From assembly GCF_001399755.1 (NCBI RefSeq), contig NZ_LJCP01000011.1, forward strand, positions 1-64,000: 64,000 nt of DNA. Reading direction: 5' to 3'. Position numbers and translations under genes: made by a program. The notes under the pieces were generated by a model, which made no database searches, had not been told where the DNA came from, and was given only the letters and a program-made list of their open reading frames with translations. The stretch is from Thiohalorhabdus denitrificans (GTDB lineage: Bacteria > Pseudomonadota > Gammaproteobacteria > Thiohalorhabdales > Thiohalorhabdaceae). This document shows positions 1 through 8,771 of this stretch, one piece after another; position 1 is the stretch's first letter, and each line of letters begins with the position of its first letter.

Positions 1-71
1 CGGCCCGCCCGGACCAGTTCCACCATCTGCTCCCGGAATTCCGCGGAATACCGGGCTTGCGACTTGGCCAT
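1..71 (-). CDS. IS3-like transposase OrfA, N-terminus (cut by window edge)
   Basis: Only the first ~23 codons are in the window. The protein starts MAKSQARYSAEFREQMV, which looks like the N-terminal HTH region of IS3-family OrfA proteins (the RYSxEFRxQMVELV pattern). The start is the ATG at 69-71, preceded by a strong AAAGGAG Shine-Dalgarno about 6 nt upstream. The remainder, including any DDE catalytic domain, lies outside the window, so activity cannot be judged. Confidence 0.75.
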   Translation of the reverse strand, partial: MAKSQARYSAEFREQMVELVRAG

Positions 72-120
72 CGTGGACTCCTTTCAAGCCAAAGGGTCAG
101 GTGTCCACGAAAGCGGGTCA
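1..120 (-). mobile_element. Left end of an IS3-like insertion sequence
   Basis: The transposase start is followed outward by about 50 nt ending TGACCCGCTTTCGTGGACAC (read on the minus strand, 120 to 101). Beginning with 5'-TGA suits the TG...CA ends of IS3-family elements, so the element probably ends at 120. The opposite inverted repeat and the target duplication lie outside the window, so the boundary is inferred. Confidence 0.45.
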
Positions 121-657
121 ACTCCAGTTTTGGGTTTTTCTTAATGGGTTGTCGTTTCCTGCTGGTTGGGCAGCCTAGATATCAATCCGTCCTCCTGCCT
201 TAACGGGAGGATTTCTTCCCGCCTCCCCTTCCTAGGGGGCGGCCTTTTCCGCTTCCTGATCCTTCCGGAATTCGGAGGCGTTTTTTTCCAGGGGGGCCCA
301 GGTAGGGAGCCCTATCCTGCCTTAACCGCTCCTGTTGCCCCTTATCCCGTTTGTAAAATTTGAGGGGTGAGATGGGCTCGCCATCCGGTAAAATTTCCAG
401 GTGGCGGTACTCTCTGTTAATTTTTAAAAATTTGCGGTTTTTTATCAGAGGGCTAGGCTGATCAGTTCTTGGTAGCGGTTCTTAGAACCCACCTAACTGG
501 TGCATTCCACTCTTAGGTCTACCTCAAGGCGCCCCCATATTTTAAAGACCCCACGCCTTTATAGCCTAAGGTTTAGATTAAGGCGACGACGTCCACCTAT
601 TATCATCTGAGGATAGGTGGCCTGGAGGTCTCGCCTCTCAAGTTTACCTTCCGATTC
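121..657. other. Gene-free stretch between IS end and cusA; two hairpins
   Basis: No convincing gene is seen in these 537 bases, and they are less GC-rich than the flanks (for example a T/A run near 418-435). Two structures stand out. An imperfect hairpin at 261-279 is followed by seven T (281-287) and could be a plus-strand terminator. A perfect 8-bp inverted repeat, CCACCTAT (593-600) and ATAGGTGG (613-620), has a 12-nt loop and lies just downstream of the cusA stop. The lower GC suggests acquired or decayed DNA beside the IS. Confidence 0.5.
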
Positions 658-3600
658 CTACTCTCTTCTCATATACCGCCCCTGCACCCACCGATAAACC
701 ACCGGAATCACGATCAACGTCAGGATGGTCGTGGTCACCATCCCGCCCACCATAGGCCCGGCGATGCGCTTCATGACCTGCGAGCCGGTGCCGTGGCCGA
801 TCATGATGGGCAGCAGGCCCAGGGTGGTGGCGAGCACGGTCATGGCGATGGGGCGGATGCGGCGCAGGGCGCCGTCCATGATGGCCTCGCGCAGGCCGCC
901 TTCCTCCTCCAGCCGGCCCTCCTGGCGGTAGCGCTCCACGGCCAGGTTCAGGTAGACGAGCATCACCACGCCGATCTCCACGGCCACGCCGGCCAGGGCG
1001 ATGAAGCCCACCCCGGCGGCGATGGAGAGGTCGTAACCGAGCAGGTAGAACAGCCAGAAGCCGCCCACTAACGCGAAGGGCACGGTGCCGAGGACCACGG
1101 CCACCTCGGTGAGGCGGCGGAAGTTCAGGTACAGCAGCAGGGCGATGATCACCAGGGTCAGCGGCACCAGGAGCTGCAGCTTGGCCATGGCCCGCTCCAT
1201 GTACTCGTACTGCCCGGACCAGGTGAGCGAGTAGCCGGCGGGGATGTCCACCTGCTCCGCCACCGCCTGCTTGGCCCGCTCCACGTAGGTGCCCACGTCC
1301 ACCCCGGCCAGGTCGATGTAGATGTAGCCGTTCAGGCGGGCGTTGTCGCTCTTGATCATGGGCGGGCCGTCCTCCACCCGGATGTCGGCCACCTGGGTGA
1401 GCGGCACCTGGGCGCCGGTGGGCGTGGCCACGCGCACCTGACGCAGCTCCTCCAGGCTGTCGCGGTACTCGCGCGGGTAGCGCAGGTTCACCGGGTAGCG
1501 CTCGCGGCCCTCCACGCTCTCGGTGACCTCCATGCCGCCCACGGCACTCTGCACCACCTCCTGCACGTCGGCGACGTTAAGGCCGTAGCGGGCGGCCAGC
1601 TCGCGGTCGGGCTCCACGATCACGTAACGACCGGAGGCGCTGCGCTCGGCGTAGGCGGAGGCGGTACCGGGCACCTCGGCCACCACCTCCTCGATCTCCC
1701 CGGCCAGCTCCTGGATGCCCTCCAGGTCGGGGCCGGCCACCTTGATGCCGACCGGGGTCTTGATCCCGGTGGCGAGCATGTCGATTCGCGTCTTGATGGG
1801 CATGGTCCAGGCGTCGGACAGGCCCGGGAAGTCGATGGCCTCGTCCAGCTCGCGCTTGAGCTTCTCCACCGTCATGCCCTCGCGCCACTCGGACCGGGGC
1901 TTGAGGGTGATGGTGGTCTCGATCATGGTCAGCGGCGCCGGGTCCGTGGCGGTGTCGGCGCGGCCCACCTTGCCGAAGGTGGTCTCCACCTCCGGGAAGG
2001 ACTGGATGATCTTGTCGGTCTGCTGCAGGAGCTGGCGCGCCTTGCCGATGGAGATGCCGGGGTCGGTGGTGGGCATGTACAGCAGGTCGCCCTCCCACAG
2101 CGGCGGCATGAACTCCGAGCCCAGCTTGCTGTAGGGATAGTAGGTGGAGGCGAGCACCAACGCGGCCAGGGCCACGGTGGTCTTGGGCCAGCCCAGCGCG
2201 GAACCGAGCACCGGCCGGTAGAGGCCCGCCACGGCCCGGTTCACCGGATTGGCCGTCTCCTTCCGGATGCGGCCGCGGATGAAGTAGCCCATGAGCACCG
2301 GCACCAGGGTGATGGACAGCCCGGCGGCGAAGGCCATGGCGTAGGTCTTGGTGAACGCCAGCGGCGCGAACATGCGCCCTTCCTGCGCCTCCAGGGCGAA
2401 CACCGGCACGAAGGACAGGGCGATGATGGCCAGGCTGAAGAACAGCGCCGGGCCCACCTCGGTGCTGGCGCGGCGCACCACCTCCCAGCGGTCGGCGTCC
2501 GGGTCGCGCTCCAGCTGCTTGTGGGCGTTCTCGATCATGACCATGGCGCCGTCCACCATGGTGCCGATGGCCAGGGCGATGCCGCCCAGGGACATGATGT
2601 TGGCGTTGATGCCCTGGTAGTACATCACCACGAAGCTGCCCAGGATCCCCAGCGGCAGGGCCACCACCGCCACCAGCGTGGAGCGCAGGTGGAACAGGAA
2701 GATCAGCGCCACCAGGGCGACGATGATCAGCTCCTCGATGAGCCGCTCCTGGAGGGTGTCCACGGCGTCGAGGATGAGCCCGGAGCGGTCGTAGGTGGTG
2801 ACGATCTCCACGCCCTCGGGCAGCCCTTCCTTCAGCTGGTCCAGGCGGTCCTTCACCCGGTCGATGGTGGCCAAAGCGTTCTCGCCGTGGCGCATGACCA
2901 CGATGCCGCCGGCCACCTCGCCGTTGCCGTTCAGCTCCGCCACGCCGCGGCGCAGCTCGGGGCCGTGGCGCACCTCGGCCACGTCGCGCACGTGGATGGG
3001 GGTGCCGTCCTCGTCCACGCCCAGGGGGATGGAGCGCAGGTCGTCCAGGCCGTCGATGTAGCCGGTGGCCCGCACCATGTACTCGGCCTCGGCCATCTCG
3101 ATCACCGAGCCGCCGGCCTCCTGGTTGCCGCGCTGCAGGGCGCTCTTCACCTTGGAGAGCGGGATGTCCAGGGCGAGCAGCTTCTCGGGGTCGGCCACCA
3201 CCTGGTACTGGCGCACCATGCCGCCCACGGCGGCCACCTCGGAGACCCCCTCCACGGTCTGCAGCTCGTACTCCAGGAACCAGTCCTGCAGGGAGCGCAG
3301 ATCCGCCAGGGAGTGCTCGCCGCTGCGGTCCACCAGGGCGTACTGGTAGACCCAGCCCACGGAGGTGGCGTCGGGCCCCAGGGAGGGCTGGACCCCCTCG
3401 GGCAGCTCGGAGGCCGCCTCGTTTAGGTACTCCAGGACCCGCGAGCGGGCCCAGTACATGTCCGTGCCGTCCTCGAAGACGACGTTGATGAAGCTGTCGC
3501 CGAAGAAGGAATAGCCGCGCACCGCCTTGGTGTTCGGCACCGAGAGCATGGTGGTGGTGAGCGGATAGGTGACCTGGTCCTCCACCACCTGCGGCGCCTG

Positions 3601-3765
3601 GCCGGGGTACTCGGTCTTGATGATGACCTGCACGTCGGACAGGTCCGGAATGGCGTCCAGGGGCGTCCGCAGCATGGCGAAGATGCCCCAGCCCAGGAGC
3701 AGCAGCGCCCCGACGACCACCAGGAAGCGGTTGGCCAGGGACCATTCGATGACGCGGCGGATCAT
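658..3765 (-). CDS. cusA: CusA/CzcA-family heavy-metal RND efflux permease
   Basis: This inner-membrane proton-driven RND pump (1035 aa, usual length for CusA) is expected to export Cu(I)/Ag(I) through a CusCBA-type tripartite complex. It begins MIRRVIEWSLANRFLVV, typical of HME-RND proteins. It has TM1, two large periplasmic loops and the TM4 signature AIGTMVDGAMVMIENAHK, whose Asp is the proton-relay residue of the family. The periplasmic part carries IPDLSDVQVI and the SFFGDSF segment of CusA proteins. Its ATG overlaps the cusB stop as ATGA (3762-3765), so translation is probably coupled. Substrate Cu/Ag rather than Co/Zn/Cd is inferred from the Met/His-rich CusB partner and the neighbouring CxxC/Met-rich protein. 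Confidence 0.93.
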   Translation of the reverse strand: MIRRVIEWSLANRFLVVVGALLLLGWGIFAMLRTPLDAIPDLSDVQVIIKTEYPGQAPQVVEDQVTYPLTTTMLSVPNTKAVRGYSFFGDSFINVVFEDGTDMYWARSRVLEYLNEAASELPEGVQPSLGPDATSVGWVYQYALVDRSGEHSLADLRSLQDWFLEYELQTVEGVSEVAAVGGMVRQYQVVADPEKLLALDIPLSKVKSALQRGNQEAGGSVIEMAEAEYMVRATGYIDGLDDLRSIPLGVDEDGTPIHVRDVAEVRHGPELRRGVAELNGNGEVAGGIVVMRHGENALATIDRVKDRLDQLKEGLPEGVEIVTTYDRSGLILDAVDTLQERLIEELIIVALVALIFLFHLRSTLVAVVALPLGILGSFVVMYYQGINANIMSLGGIALAIGTMVDGAMVMIENAHKQLERDPDADRWEVVRRASTEVGPALFFSLAIIALSFVPVFALEAQEGRMFAPLAFTKTYAMAFAAGLSITLVPVLMGYFIRGRIRKETANPVNRAVAGLYRPVLGSALGWPKTTVALAALVLASTYYPYSKLGSEFMPPLWEGDLLYMPTTDPGISIGKARQLLQQTDKIIQSFPEVETTFGKVGRADTATDPAPLTMIETTITLKPRSEWREGMTVEKLKRELDEAIDFPGLSDAWTMPIKTRIDMLATGIKTPVGIKVAGPDLEGIQELAGEIEEVVAEVPGTASAYAERSASGRYVIVEPDRELAARYGLNVADVQEVVQSAVGGMEVTESVEGRERYPVNLRYPREYRDSLEELRQVRVATPTGAQVPLTQVADIRVEDGPPMIKSDNARLNGYIYIDLAGVDVGTYVERAKQAVAEQVDIPAGYSLTWSGQYEYMERAMAKLQLLVPLTLVIIALLLYLNFRRLTEVAVVLGTVPFALVGGFWLFYLLGYDLSIAAGVGFIALAGVAVEIGVVMLVYLNLAVERYRQEGRLEEEGGLREAIMDGALRRIRPIAMTVLATTLGLLPIMIGHGTGSQVMKRIAGPMVGGMVTTTILTLIVIPVVYRWVQGRYMRRE

Positions 3766-5675
3766 GAACGGACCCCCGCGCCGCCGTTAGCTGTAGGAGC
3801 CGCGGCCCCCGCCGCGACCTGCCCAAAACGGGCACCCGTTGGGGATAGGCCAACCGCTCCACCAATAGATTCAGGGTAGGAGCGGCCGTCCCGGCCGCGA
3901 TGCCGTTCGGTGGATTTGGCCACGGGGGCATAAAACGCCCCGACCGTGGGGTAAGGGGCCGTTGTAGGAGCGACGGCCCCCGTCGCGATTGTCGTTGCAT
4001 TTCGGCCGGTCGCGGCCGGGGCGGCCGCTCCTACGGGGGATGGTGTTGGGGTGTAAATCCCGGGCGGATTGGGAGGCACCATTCGGGTGGTCGCGACGGG
4101 GGCCGTCGCTCCTACCGGCTTCGTTTCCGGGGCCGAGGACATGTCCTCCATGGAATGACCCTCGTGGTCCATGCCCTCGTGGTCCATGGCATCGCCCTGC
4201 TGGCCGCCCTCCTCCATGGATTCGTGATCCATGTTTTCGTGATCCATGGACTCTCCGGATGCGCCCTCGTCCCCGTTCATGGAGTCATGGTCCATGTCCT
4301 CGCCGTCGCCGTTGCCGGAGCCGTTGTCCATGTCGCCGTGGTCCATGCCCTCCATGTCCTGCTGCTCGCCGTCCTCCATGCGCTCCATGCCGGCGCCCAG
4401 GTCGCTTTCCGAGTCGATCAGGAACTGGCCGGAAGTGACCACTTGCTCTCCGGCGGCCAGGCCCTTGCGGACCTCCACCCATTCGCCGGACTCCACGCCG
4501 GTCTGCACCTCCACGGGCCGGAAGCGGCCCTCGCCGAGGGCCGTGACCACCACCTCGCGCTTGCCGGTGCGGATCACCGTCTCGCTGGGCACCGCCACCA
4601 CATCTTCCTTGGGGTCGGCGTGGATGATGGCGGTGGCGAACATCTCCGGCTTGAGGACGCCGTCGGGGTTGTCGAAGACCAGCCGGGCGTGGACGGTACG
4701 GGTCTGCGGGTCCATGTAGGGGTAGACGTACTCCACCTTCCCCTCCCACTGGCGCCCCGGGTAGAAGGGCAGCTCCAGGGTGACGGGGTCGCCCTTGGCC
4801 ACCCACTCGCCCTGGTAGGCGTAGATGTCGGCCATGACCCAGACGCTGGACAGGTCGGCCACGGTGTAGAGGTTGTTCTCGGGGGTGACGCGCATGCCCT
4901 CGCGCACGCCGAGCTCGGTCACCACCCCGGCGTGGGGGGCGCGCAGCACCACCGTGGGCTGGATCTCGCCGCTGCGCTCCAGTTCGTCGATCTCCTGGCG
5001 CGAAACGCCGTAGAACAGCAGCCGCTCGCGGGCCTGGCGGACCATGCTCTCCGCCGGCGAGCCGTCGCCGCCGCCGAGGCGATCGCGCCGGCGCAGGGCG
5101 AGCAGGTACTCCTCCTGGGCGGTGACCAGCTCCGGGGAGTAGATCTCCAGGATGGGGTCGTCCACGGCCACCCGGTCGCCCTCGGCGTCCACGTGCAGCT
5201 TCTCCACCCAGCCCTCCACGCGGGTGTGGATGTGGCTCACCTTGCGCTCGTCGTAGCCCACCGTTCCCACGGTGCGCAGGGTCCGGGAGAGGGTGCGCCG
5301 CTCGGCCTCCGCCGTCTTCACGCCGAGGCTGTTCACCACCGCCGGGCTCACCTCCACGGTGCCGGGCTCGCCGGCGGCCTCGTCGGCGTAGACGGGCTCC
5401 AGGTCCATGCCCATGGGCGACTTGCCGGGCTCGTCGCGCTTGTAGGAGGGGTCCATGGGCGCGACCCAGTAGAGGATCTCGCGCTCCTCCTCGCCGTCGC
5501 CGTCGCCATCGCCGTTCTTGGCCGCCTGGTCTTCCGCGGCCTTGCCGTCTCCGGCAGGGGCGCCGGTCTCCAGGCCCAGCCAGGCGGGTTGGTAAACGCT
5601 CACGGCGAACAAAGCCCCCGCCCCCAGGGCCACGCCGAGTACCAGGAGCAGGGTGGATTTCAGGTTCGAGCTCAT
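3762..5675 (-). CDS. cusB: CusB-like RND periplasmic adaptor with Met/His repeats and REP-derived tail
   Basis: This is the membrane-fusion protein linking CusA to the outer-membrane channel (637 aa). Residues ~1-30 are a signal anchor. Residues ~65-95 hold a heavy-metal-binding motif (APMDP...PGKSPMGMDLEPVY), followed by the adaptor hairpin, lipoyl and beta-barrel domains to ~420. Residues ~425-515 are a Met/His/Asp-rich stretch with repeated MDHE(N/G)M units, expected to bind Cu/Ag. From ~520 to the stop the frame runs through five REP palindromes (3793-4115), giving Ala/Pro/Thr/Val-rich repeats such as VGATAPVAT and GAVAPT. That tail has no counterpart in the family and looks like read-through into REP DNA after loss of the original stop. 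The frame stays open and ends in ATGA overlap with cusA. The start has a plausible signal anchor. Confidence 0.9.
   Translation of the reverse strand: MSSNLKSTLLLVLGVALGAGALFAVSVYQPAWLGLETGAPAGDGKAAEDQAAKNGDGDGDGEEEREILYWVAPMDPSYKRDEPGKSPMGMDLEPVYADEAAGEPGTVEVSPAVVNSLGVKTAEAERRTLSRTLRTVGTVGYDERKVSHIHTRVEGWVEKLHVDAEGDRVAVDDPILEIYSPELVTAQEEYLLALRRRDRLGGGDGSPAESMVRQARERLLFYGVSRQEIDELERSGEIQPTVVLRAPHAGVVTELGVREGMRVTPENNLYTVADLSSVWVMADIYAYQGEWVAKGDPVTLELPFYPGRQWEGKVEYVYPYMDPQTRTVHARLVFDNPDGVLKPEMFATAIIHADPKEDVVAVPSETVIRTGKREVVVTALGEGRFRPVEVQTGVESGEWVEVRKGLAAGEQVVTSGQFLIDSESDLGAGMERMEDGEQQDMEGMDHGDMDNGSGNGDGEDMDHDSMNGDEGASGESMDHENMDHESMEEGGQQGDAMDHEGMDHEGHSMEDMSSAPETKPVGATAPVATTRMVPPNPPGIYTPTPSPVGAAAPAATGRNATTIATGAVAPTTAPYPTVGAFYAPVAKSTERHRGRDGRSYPESIGGAVGLSPTGARFGQVAAGAAAPTANGGAGVRS
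3793..4115. repeat. Five REP palindromes forming the 3' end of cusB
   Basis: Copies: 3793-3819 (+), 3876-3900 (+), 3964-3988 (+), 4008-4034 (-), 4089-4115 (-). Each begins GTAGGAGC and ends GCGA(C/T), with a GC-rich stem between. Stem bases differ among copies but change in pairs, so the hairpin is kept. All five are translated within the cusB frame without a stop codon. Confidence 0.9.
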
Positions 5676-5734
5676 TGGGGGCTTCCTTGGGGAATCTGGT
5701 TGTCCGGAACGGGCAAATAGGCCACCGGGCTTGT

Positions 5735-6179
5735 GTAGGAGCGGCTATCAGCCGCGACCGGGTTGTCGGGCCGGGGGCCATCCAACCGAAAGGCGTCGCG
5801 GCCGATGACCGCTCCCACAGGGGGGCTGGCCGGGGATGCGGATTCCGGTTTGATTTGGGGCGGAATTGGGCCGGTCGCGACGGGGGCCGTCGCTCCTACA
5901 ACGGCTGGATAGGCCCGTAGGAGCGACGGTCTCCGTCGCGACCACCGGCCGGGCCCCATCTGCCGAGAAAGACCTGTAGGAGCCCAGCTCTGCTGGGCGA
6001 TGGCCCGATTCGGGAATCGCCCGCTAAAGCGGGCTCCCACGACGGCAAATGAGGCCCCTTTAGGAGCAGCGGTCTCCAGACCGCGACCGCAAAGGCCCGT
6101 TCGGGCATATCGCGAGCTGGAGCTCGCTGCTACACCTTCAATTGGGCCACTTGTAGGAGCGGCGGCCCCCGCCGCGACC
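5735..6179. repeat. Cluster of nine REP palindromes between cusC and cusB
   Basis: Copies: 5735-5759 (+), 5795-5818 (-, GTGGGAGC variant), 5873-5899 (-), 5917-5943 (+), 5976-6000 (+), 6017-6040 (- variant), 6060-6088 (+), 6110-6134 (-), 6153-6179 (+). They fill the 532-nt gap (5676-6207) between two genes that should be one operon, and nothing else is seen in that gap. Several neighbours face each other in inverted orientation, as in REPIN/BIME arrangements. Confidence 0.9.
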
Positions 6180-6207
6180 GCCTTCCGGTTGATACGGCAT
6201 TCGCCCA

Positions 6208-7473
6208 TCACCGCTCCCCCTCCCCGTCGGCGGCCAGGTACAGCAGGTCCGCCTTGGCCTGCTCCACGTCCACGCGCAGGCGCCACTTGTCGAGCTGGTG
6301 CTCGAAGTCCTCGATGCGGGAGCGCACCAGGTCGAGGAAGCCCAGCCGTCCGGTGGTGTAGGCGGCCACGGAGGCCTCCACCGTCTGCGCGCTCTCCGGG
6401 ATGATGGTGTCCTCGTAGAGCTCCACCCGGCGTTTGGAGGCCTCCAGGGCCGCCCGCTGGGAGCGCGCCGCGCTGCGCAGGTCGAGCAGCATGTTGCGGC
6501 GCTTGTGCTCCAGGGCGTCGCGCTCGGCCAGGGCCGCGGCCAGCTCGCGGTCCTGGCGGTCGGCGGTGAACAGCGGCAGGGACACGCGGAACCGGGCGGT
6601 GACGAAATCGGCCCACGCCTCCCCGTCCGAGGCGCTGCCGGGCCGGTGGCCGTAGGTAAGGTCCACCCCCATCTTCGGGAGGGCGGCCTTCCGGGCCAGA
6701 TCGGCGCCCGTGCGCTGCCCCCGGATCCGGGCGTCCATGGCGCGGACCTTGGGGTGCTCCGGCAGGGTATCGCCCAGGGCATCGCGGGCGGGGGGATCGG
6801 GCAGCTCGGGCAGGGCCTCGGGGAGGCGGAAGCGGTACTCCCGCCCGGTCAGGAGCTTGGCGAGCCGGCTGTCGGCGGCCGCCCGCTGGCGCTCCAGGTC
6901 CGTCTGCTTGTCGAGGAGCTTGTCGCGCTCCAGCTGGGCCAGCAGCACCTCCTGCTGCAGGCCCTCGCCCACCCGGTACTGGGAGCGGGCGATGGACAGC
7001 AGCTCCTCGAACAGCTCCAGGTTCTCCGCCACCACCGCCAGGGCGCGGTCGAGGTAGAAGCGCTCCAGCCAGGCCTTGCGCACCCGGCGCACCAGCTCGG
7101 CACGGGTGTCGGCGCGCCGCCAGCGGTAGGCCTCCCCTTTCTGCCGTTCCTGGCGCTCGCGCAGACCCAGCGTCCCCGGCGGCGGGAAGTCCTGGTGGAG
7201 GCCCACCTGCACCTGGGTCATGGGCTCCTGGTCGAGGTCGAAGGTGTCCACCGGGACGTTGGAGAAGCCCGCCGACAGGCGGGGGTCGTCCAGCTCGCCC
7301 TCGGCCACGGCGCGCTCCTCGGCGGCGCGGATGCGCTCCCGGAGCTCGTCCAGGGAGGGGTGATTCTGGAGGCTGCGGGTCTCGGCCCGCTCCAGGGTCA
7401 GCACCGGACCCGGCGGCGCGGCGGCCGCCAGACCGGCGAACAAGCAGAGGATCAACGACGCGGGGATACGCAC
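6208..7473 (-). CDS. cusC: TolC/CusC-family outer-membrane efflux protein
   Basis: Predicted outer-membrane channel of the efflux complex (421 aa, normal for TolC family). The N-terminus MRIPASLILCLFAGLAAAA is a signal peptide. The body is long alpha-helical with heptad-like LERAE...NHPSL and paired OEP repeats (for example VRKAWLERFYLDRALAV and ARSQRAALEASKRRVELYE). I chose the GTG at 7471-7473 because AGGAG sits ~8 nt upstream and the signal peptide then begins at once; the frame also opens at a GTG at 7504-7506. It is upstream of cusB and cusA on the same strand, separated from cusB by the REP cluster. Confidence 0.88.
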   Translation of the reverse strand: MRIPASLILCLFAGLAAAAPPGPVLTLERAETRSLQNHPSLDELRERIRAAEERAVAEGELDDPRLSAGFSNVPVDTFDLDQEPMTQVQVGLHQDFPPPGTLGLRERQERQKGEAYRWRRADTRAELVRRVRKAWLERFYLDRALAVVAENLELFEELLSIARSQYRVGEGLQQEVLLAQLERDKLLDKQTDLERQRAAADSRLAKLLTGREYRFRLPEALPELPDPPARDALGDTLPEHPKVRAMDARIRGQRTGADLARKAALPKMGVDLTYGHRPGSASDGEAWADFVTARFRVSLPLFTADRQDRELAAALAERDALEHKRRNMLLDLRSAARSQRAALEASKRRVELYEDTIIPESAQTVEASVAAYTTGRLGFLDLVRSRIEDFEHQLDKWRLRVDVEQAKADLLYLAADGEGER

Positions 7474-7550
7474 GGTACCGCTCCTGGTTGGCAGGACGTA
7501 CACCACCGGTGCCCGGAACCGGGCGCCGGCGCATCACGGAGCGGTACGGA

Positions 7551-7934
7551 TCAGATCAGGAAGCGCTCGAGGGCGAGATAGCGCGGGAGGGAATCGGCGA
7601 CAACAGGCGGCGACGGGCCGGCGCGGGGCTCGGCGAGCCGGGCCGAGCCGATGCTCGGCGCCCCGGTGGGCGGCAGGGCCAGCAGCGGGGCCCCCGGGGC
7701 GTTGGGGTCGACGGCGGTGCGGGCGACCTCCAGGTCGCAGTGGAGGCAGGTGTCGCCGTGCTCCATCTCCCCGTCGTGGTCCATGGGCCCGCAGTGGGGG
7801 CAGGCCGCGGTTCCCCCCATGTCCATATCCATGGCCAGGCAGGGCATGCCGGCCACGAGCAGGACCAGCGCCCAGAAGGCGGCGGCCCAGCCTCGGGGGC
7901 GCGGGCGGCTATGGGGTGCGGTAGCGGCCACCAT
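7551..7934 (-). CDS. Small exported Cys/His/Met-rich protein upstream of cusC
   Basis: No named family recognised. From the ATG at 7932-7934 (127 aa) it has a signal peptide or anchor (RPRPRGWAAAFWALVLLVAG) followed by a metal-ligand-rich block: MDMDMGG, CPHC, MDHDGEMEHGD, CLHC. The C-terminal half is Pro/Ala-rich with no recognisable fold. Its position at the head of the cus-like genes and its ligand content suggest a periplasmic Cu/Ag-binding accessory protein (CopL-like in character), which is inference. An earlier in-frame ATG at 7989-7991 exists; neither start has a clear Shine-Dalgarno. Confidence 0.6.
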   Translation of the reverse strand: MVAATAPHSRPRPRGWAAAFWALVLLVAGMPCLAMDMDMGGTAACPHCGPMDHDGEMEHGDTCLHCDLEVARTAVDPNAPGAPLLALPPTGAPSIGSARLAEPRAGPSPPVVADSLPRYLALERFLI

Positions 7935-8047
7935 GGGTATCGGTCCGGTTACCCCAAGGGGAAATTCAACGGGTTGGACGGCGCGGCCCATTGTAGGCGC
8001 GCCGGCAATGAGCGCAATGGTCGCGGTTCCGGCGGGACCCCTTCGGC

Positions 8048-8203
8048 GGTCGCGGCGGGGCCGCCGCTCCTACCCCAGCGGGACAGGCCCGTAGGATCGG
8101 TTTCCAGGCGACGACGGCTTTTAGCCCTCCGCCGAGGTCGCGAGCTGGAGCTCGCTCCTACACCTACGGTTCGGCTCCCGTAGGAGCGGCCGTCCCGGCC
8201 GCG
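8048..8203. repeat. Three REP palindromes downstream of nsrR
   Basis: Copies: 8048-8073 (-), 8136-8161 (-, GAGCTCCAGCTC stem) and 8180-8203 (+). The last ends 4 nt before the nsrR stop codon region, so it lies at the 3' end of that transcript. A degenerate copy may exist near 7992-8010. Confidence 0.85.
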
Positions 8204-8207
8204 CCCC

Positions 8208-8645
8208 CTACTCCGCCGGCGCCGCGTCGAACAGGGCGTGGAGGATGTCTGCCTGCGGGACCACCAGGTCCGCGAGGGTGTAGCCGTCCAGCACGGCCAT
8301 GAAGGCGTCCCGGGCCTCGCCCAGGGCCGTGCGCAGACGGCACGGGGCGATGATGGGGCACTCGGTGCCGACGCAGTCGATGATGTCGAGGTGCTCCTCC
8401 ATGGTGCGCACCACCGAGCCCACCACGATCTGCTCCGGCGGCATGCCCAGGCGGATGCCCCCGCCTTTGCCGCGCACGGTCTGCAGGTAGCCTTCCCGGC
8501 CCAGCACGTTCACCACCTTCACCAGGTGGTTGCGGGAGATCTTATAGACCTCCGCCACCTCGGTGATGGTGGCCAGCCGGTTGTCGCGGGCGCCGAGGTA
8601 CATGAGCACCCGCAGGGCGTAATCGGTATGTCGCGTCAGGCGCAT
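8208..8645 (-). CDS. nsrR: NsrR, Rrf2-family nitric-oxide-sensing repressor
   Basis: Rrf2-family winged-helix regulator (145 aa). The N-terminus MRLTRHTDYALRVLMYLG and the recognition region (YKISRNHLVKVVNVLG) match NsrR. Three cysteines at C91, C96 and C102 (CVGTEC...PCRLR) have the spacing and numbering of the Fe-S ligands of NsrR. In the family, NO damages the cluster and relieves repression. It is divergent from norS, and an NsrR-type operator lies between them. A TACAAT hexamer at 8670-8675 (minus strand) may be its -10. Retaining all three ligands makes NsrR the preferred call over IscR or other Rrf2 members. Confidence 0.93.
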   Translation of the reverse strand: MRLTRHTDYALRVLMYLGARDNRLATITEVAEVYKISRNHLVKVVNVLGREGYLQTVRGKGGGIRLGMPPEQIVVGSVVRTMEEHLDIIDCVGTECPIIAPCRLRTALGEARDAFMAVLDGYTLADLVVPQADILHALFDAAPAE

Positions 8646-8771
8646 GGCGTTTCCCTTCCAAACCCCGGCATTGTAATCCCTCCCCGGGCCCCCGGCTAGG
8701 CGGTACCCACAGGAATCCTGAGGACATTAGACACCTCGTTCATCAGGGGTTGCTTTTGAACCCGGTCGAAT

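Noticed and set aside
166-363. 65-codon plus-strand frame near the IS end
   Set aside because: No ribosome site, no family, and it spans the terminator-like hairpin at 261-287.
1577-4000. 807-codon minus-strand frame over cusA and cusB
   Set aside because: Arg/Gly/Ala-rich out-of-frame reading of cusA; no motifs and conflicts with the clear CusA frame.
3900-5720. 606-codon plus-strand open frame opposite cusB
   Set aside because: Its product is a His/Val/Leu/Gly-rich shadow of the cusB codons with no domain; such long antisense frames are expected at this GC content. The same holds for long frames opposite cusA, argS, norY, lhr and the RND pump.
5735-6179. CRISPR-like appearance of the repeated 26-bp units
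   Set aside because: Copies vary in stem sequence and orientation, spacers are irregular in length, and no cas gene is in the window; they are REPs.
8756-8770. FNR box TTGAACCCGGTCGA near the norS promoter
   Set aside because: Only one half-site resembles TTGAT and the other end (GTCGA) does not match ATCAA well; the NsrR palindrome explains the region better.
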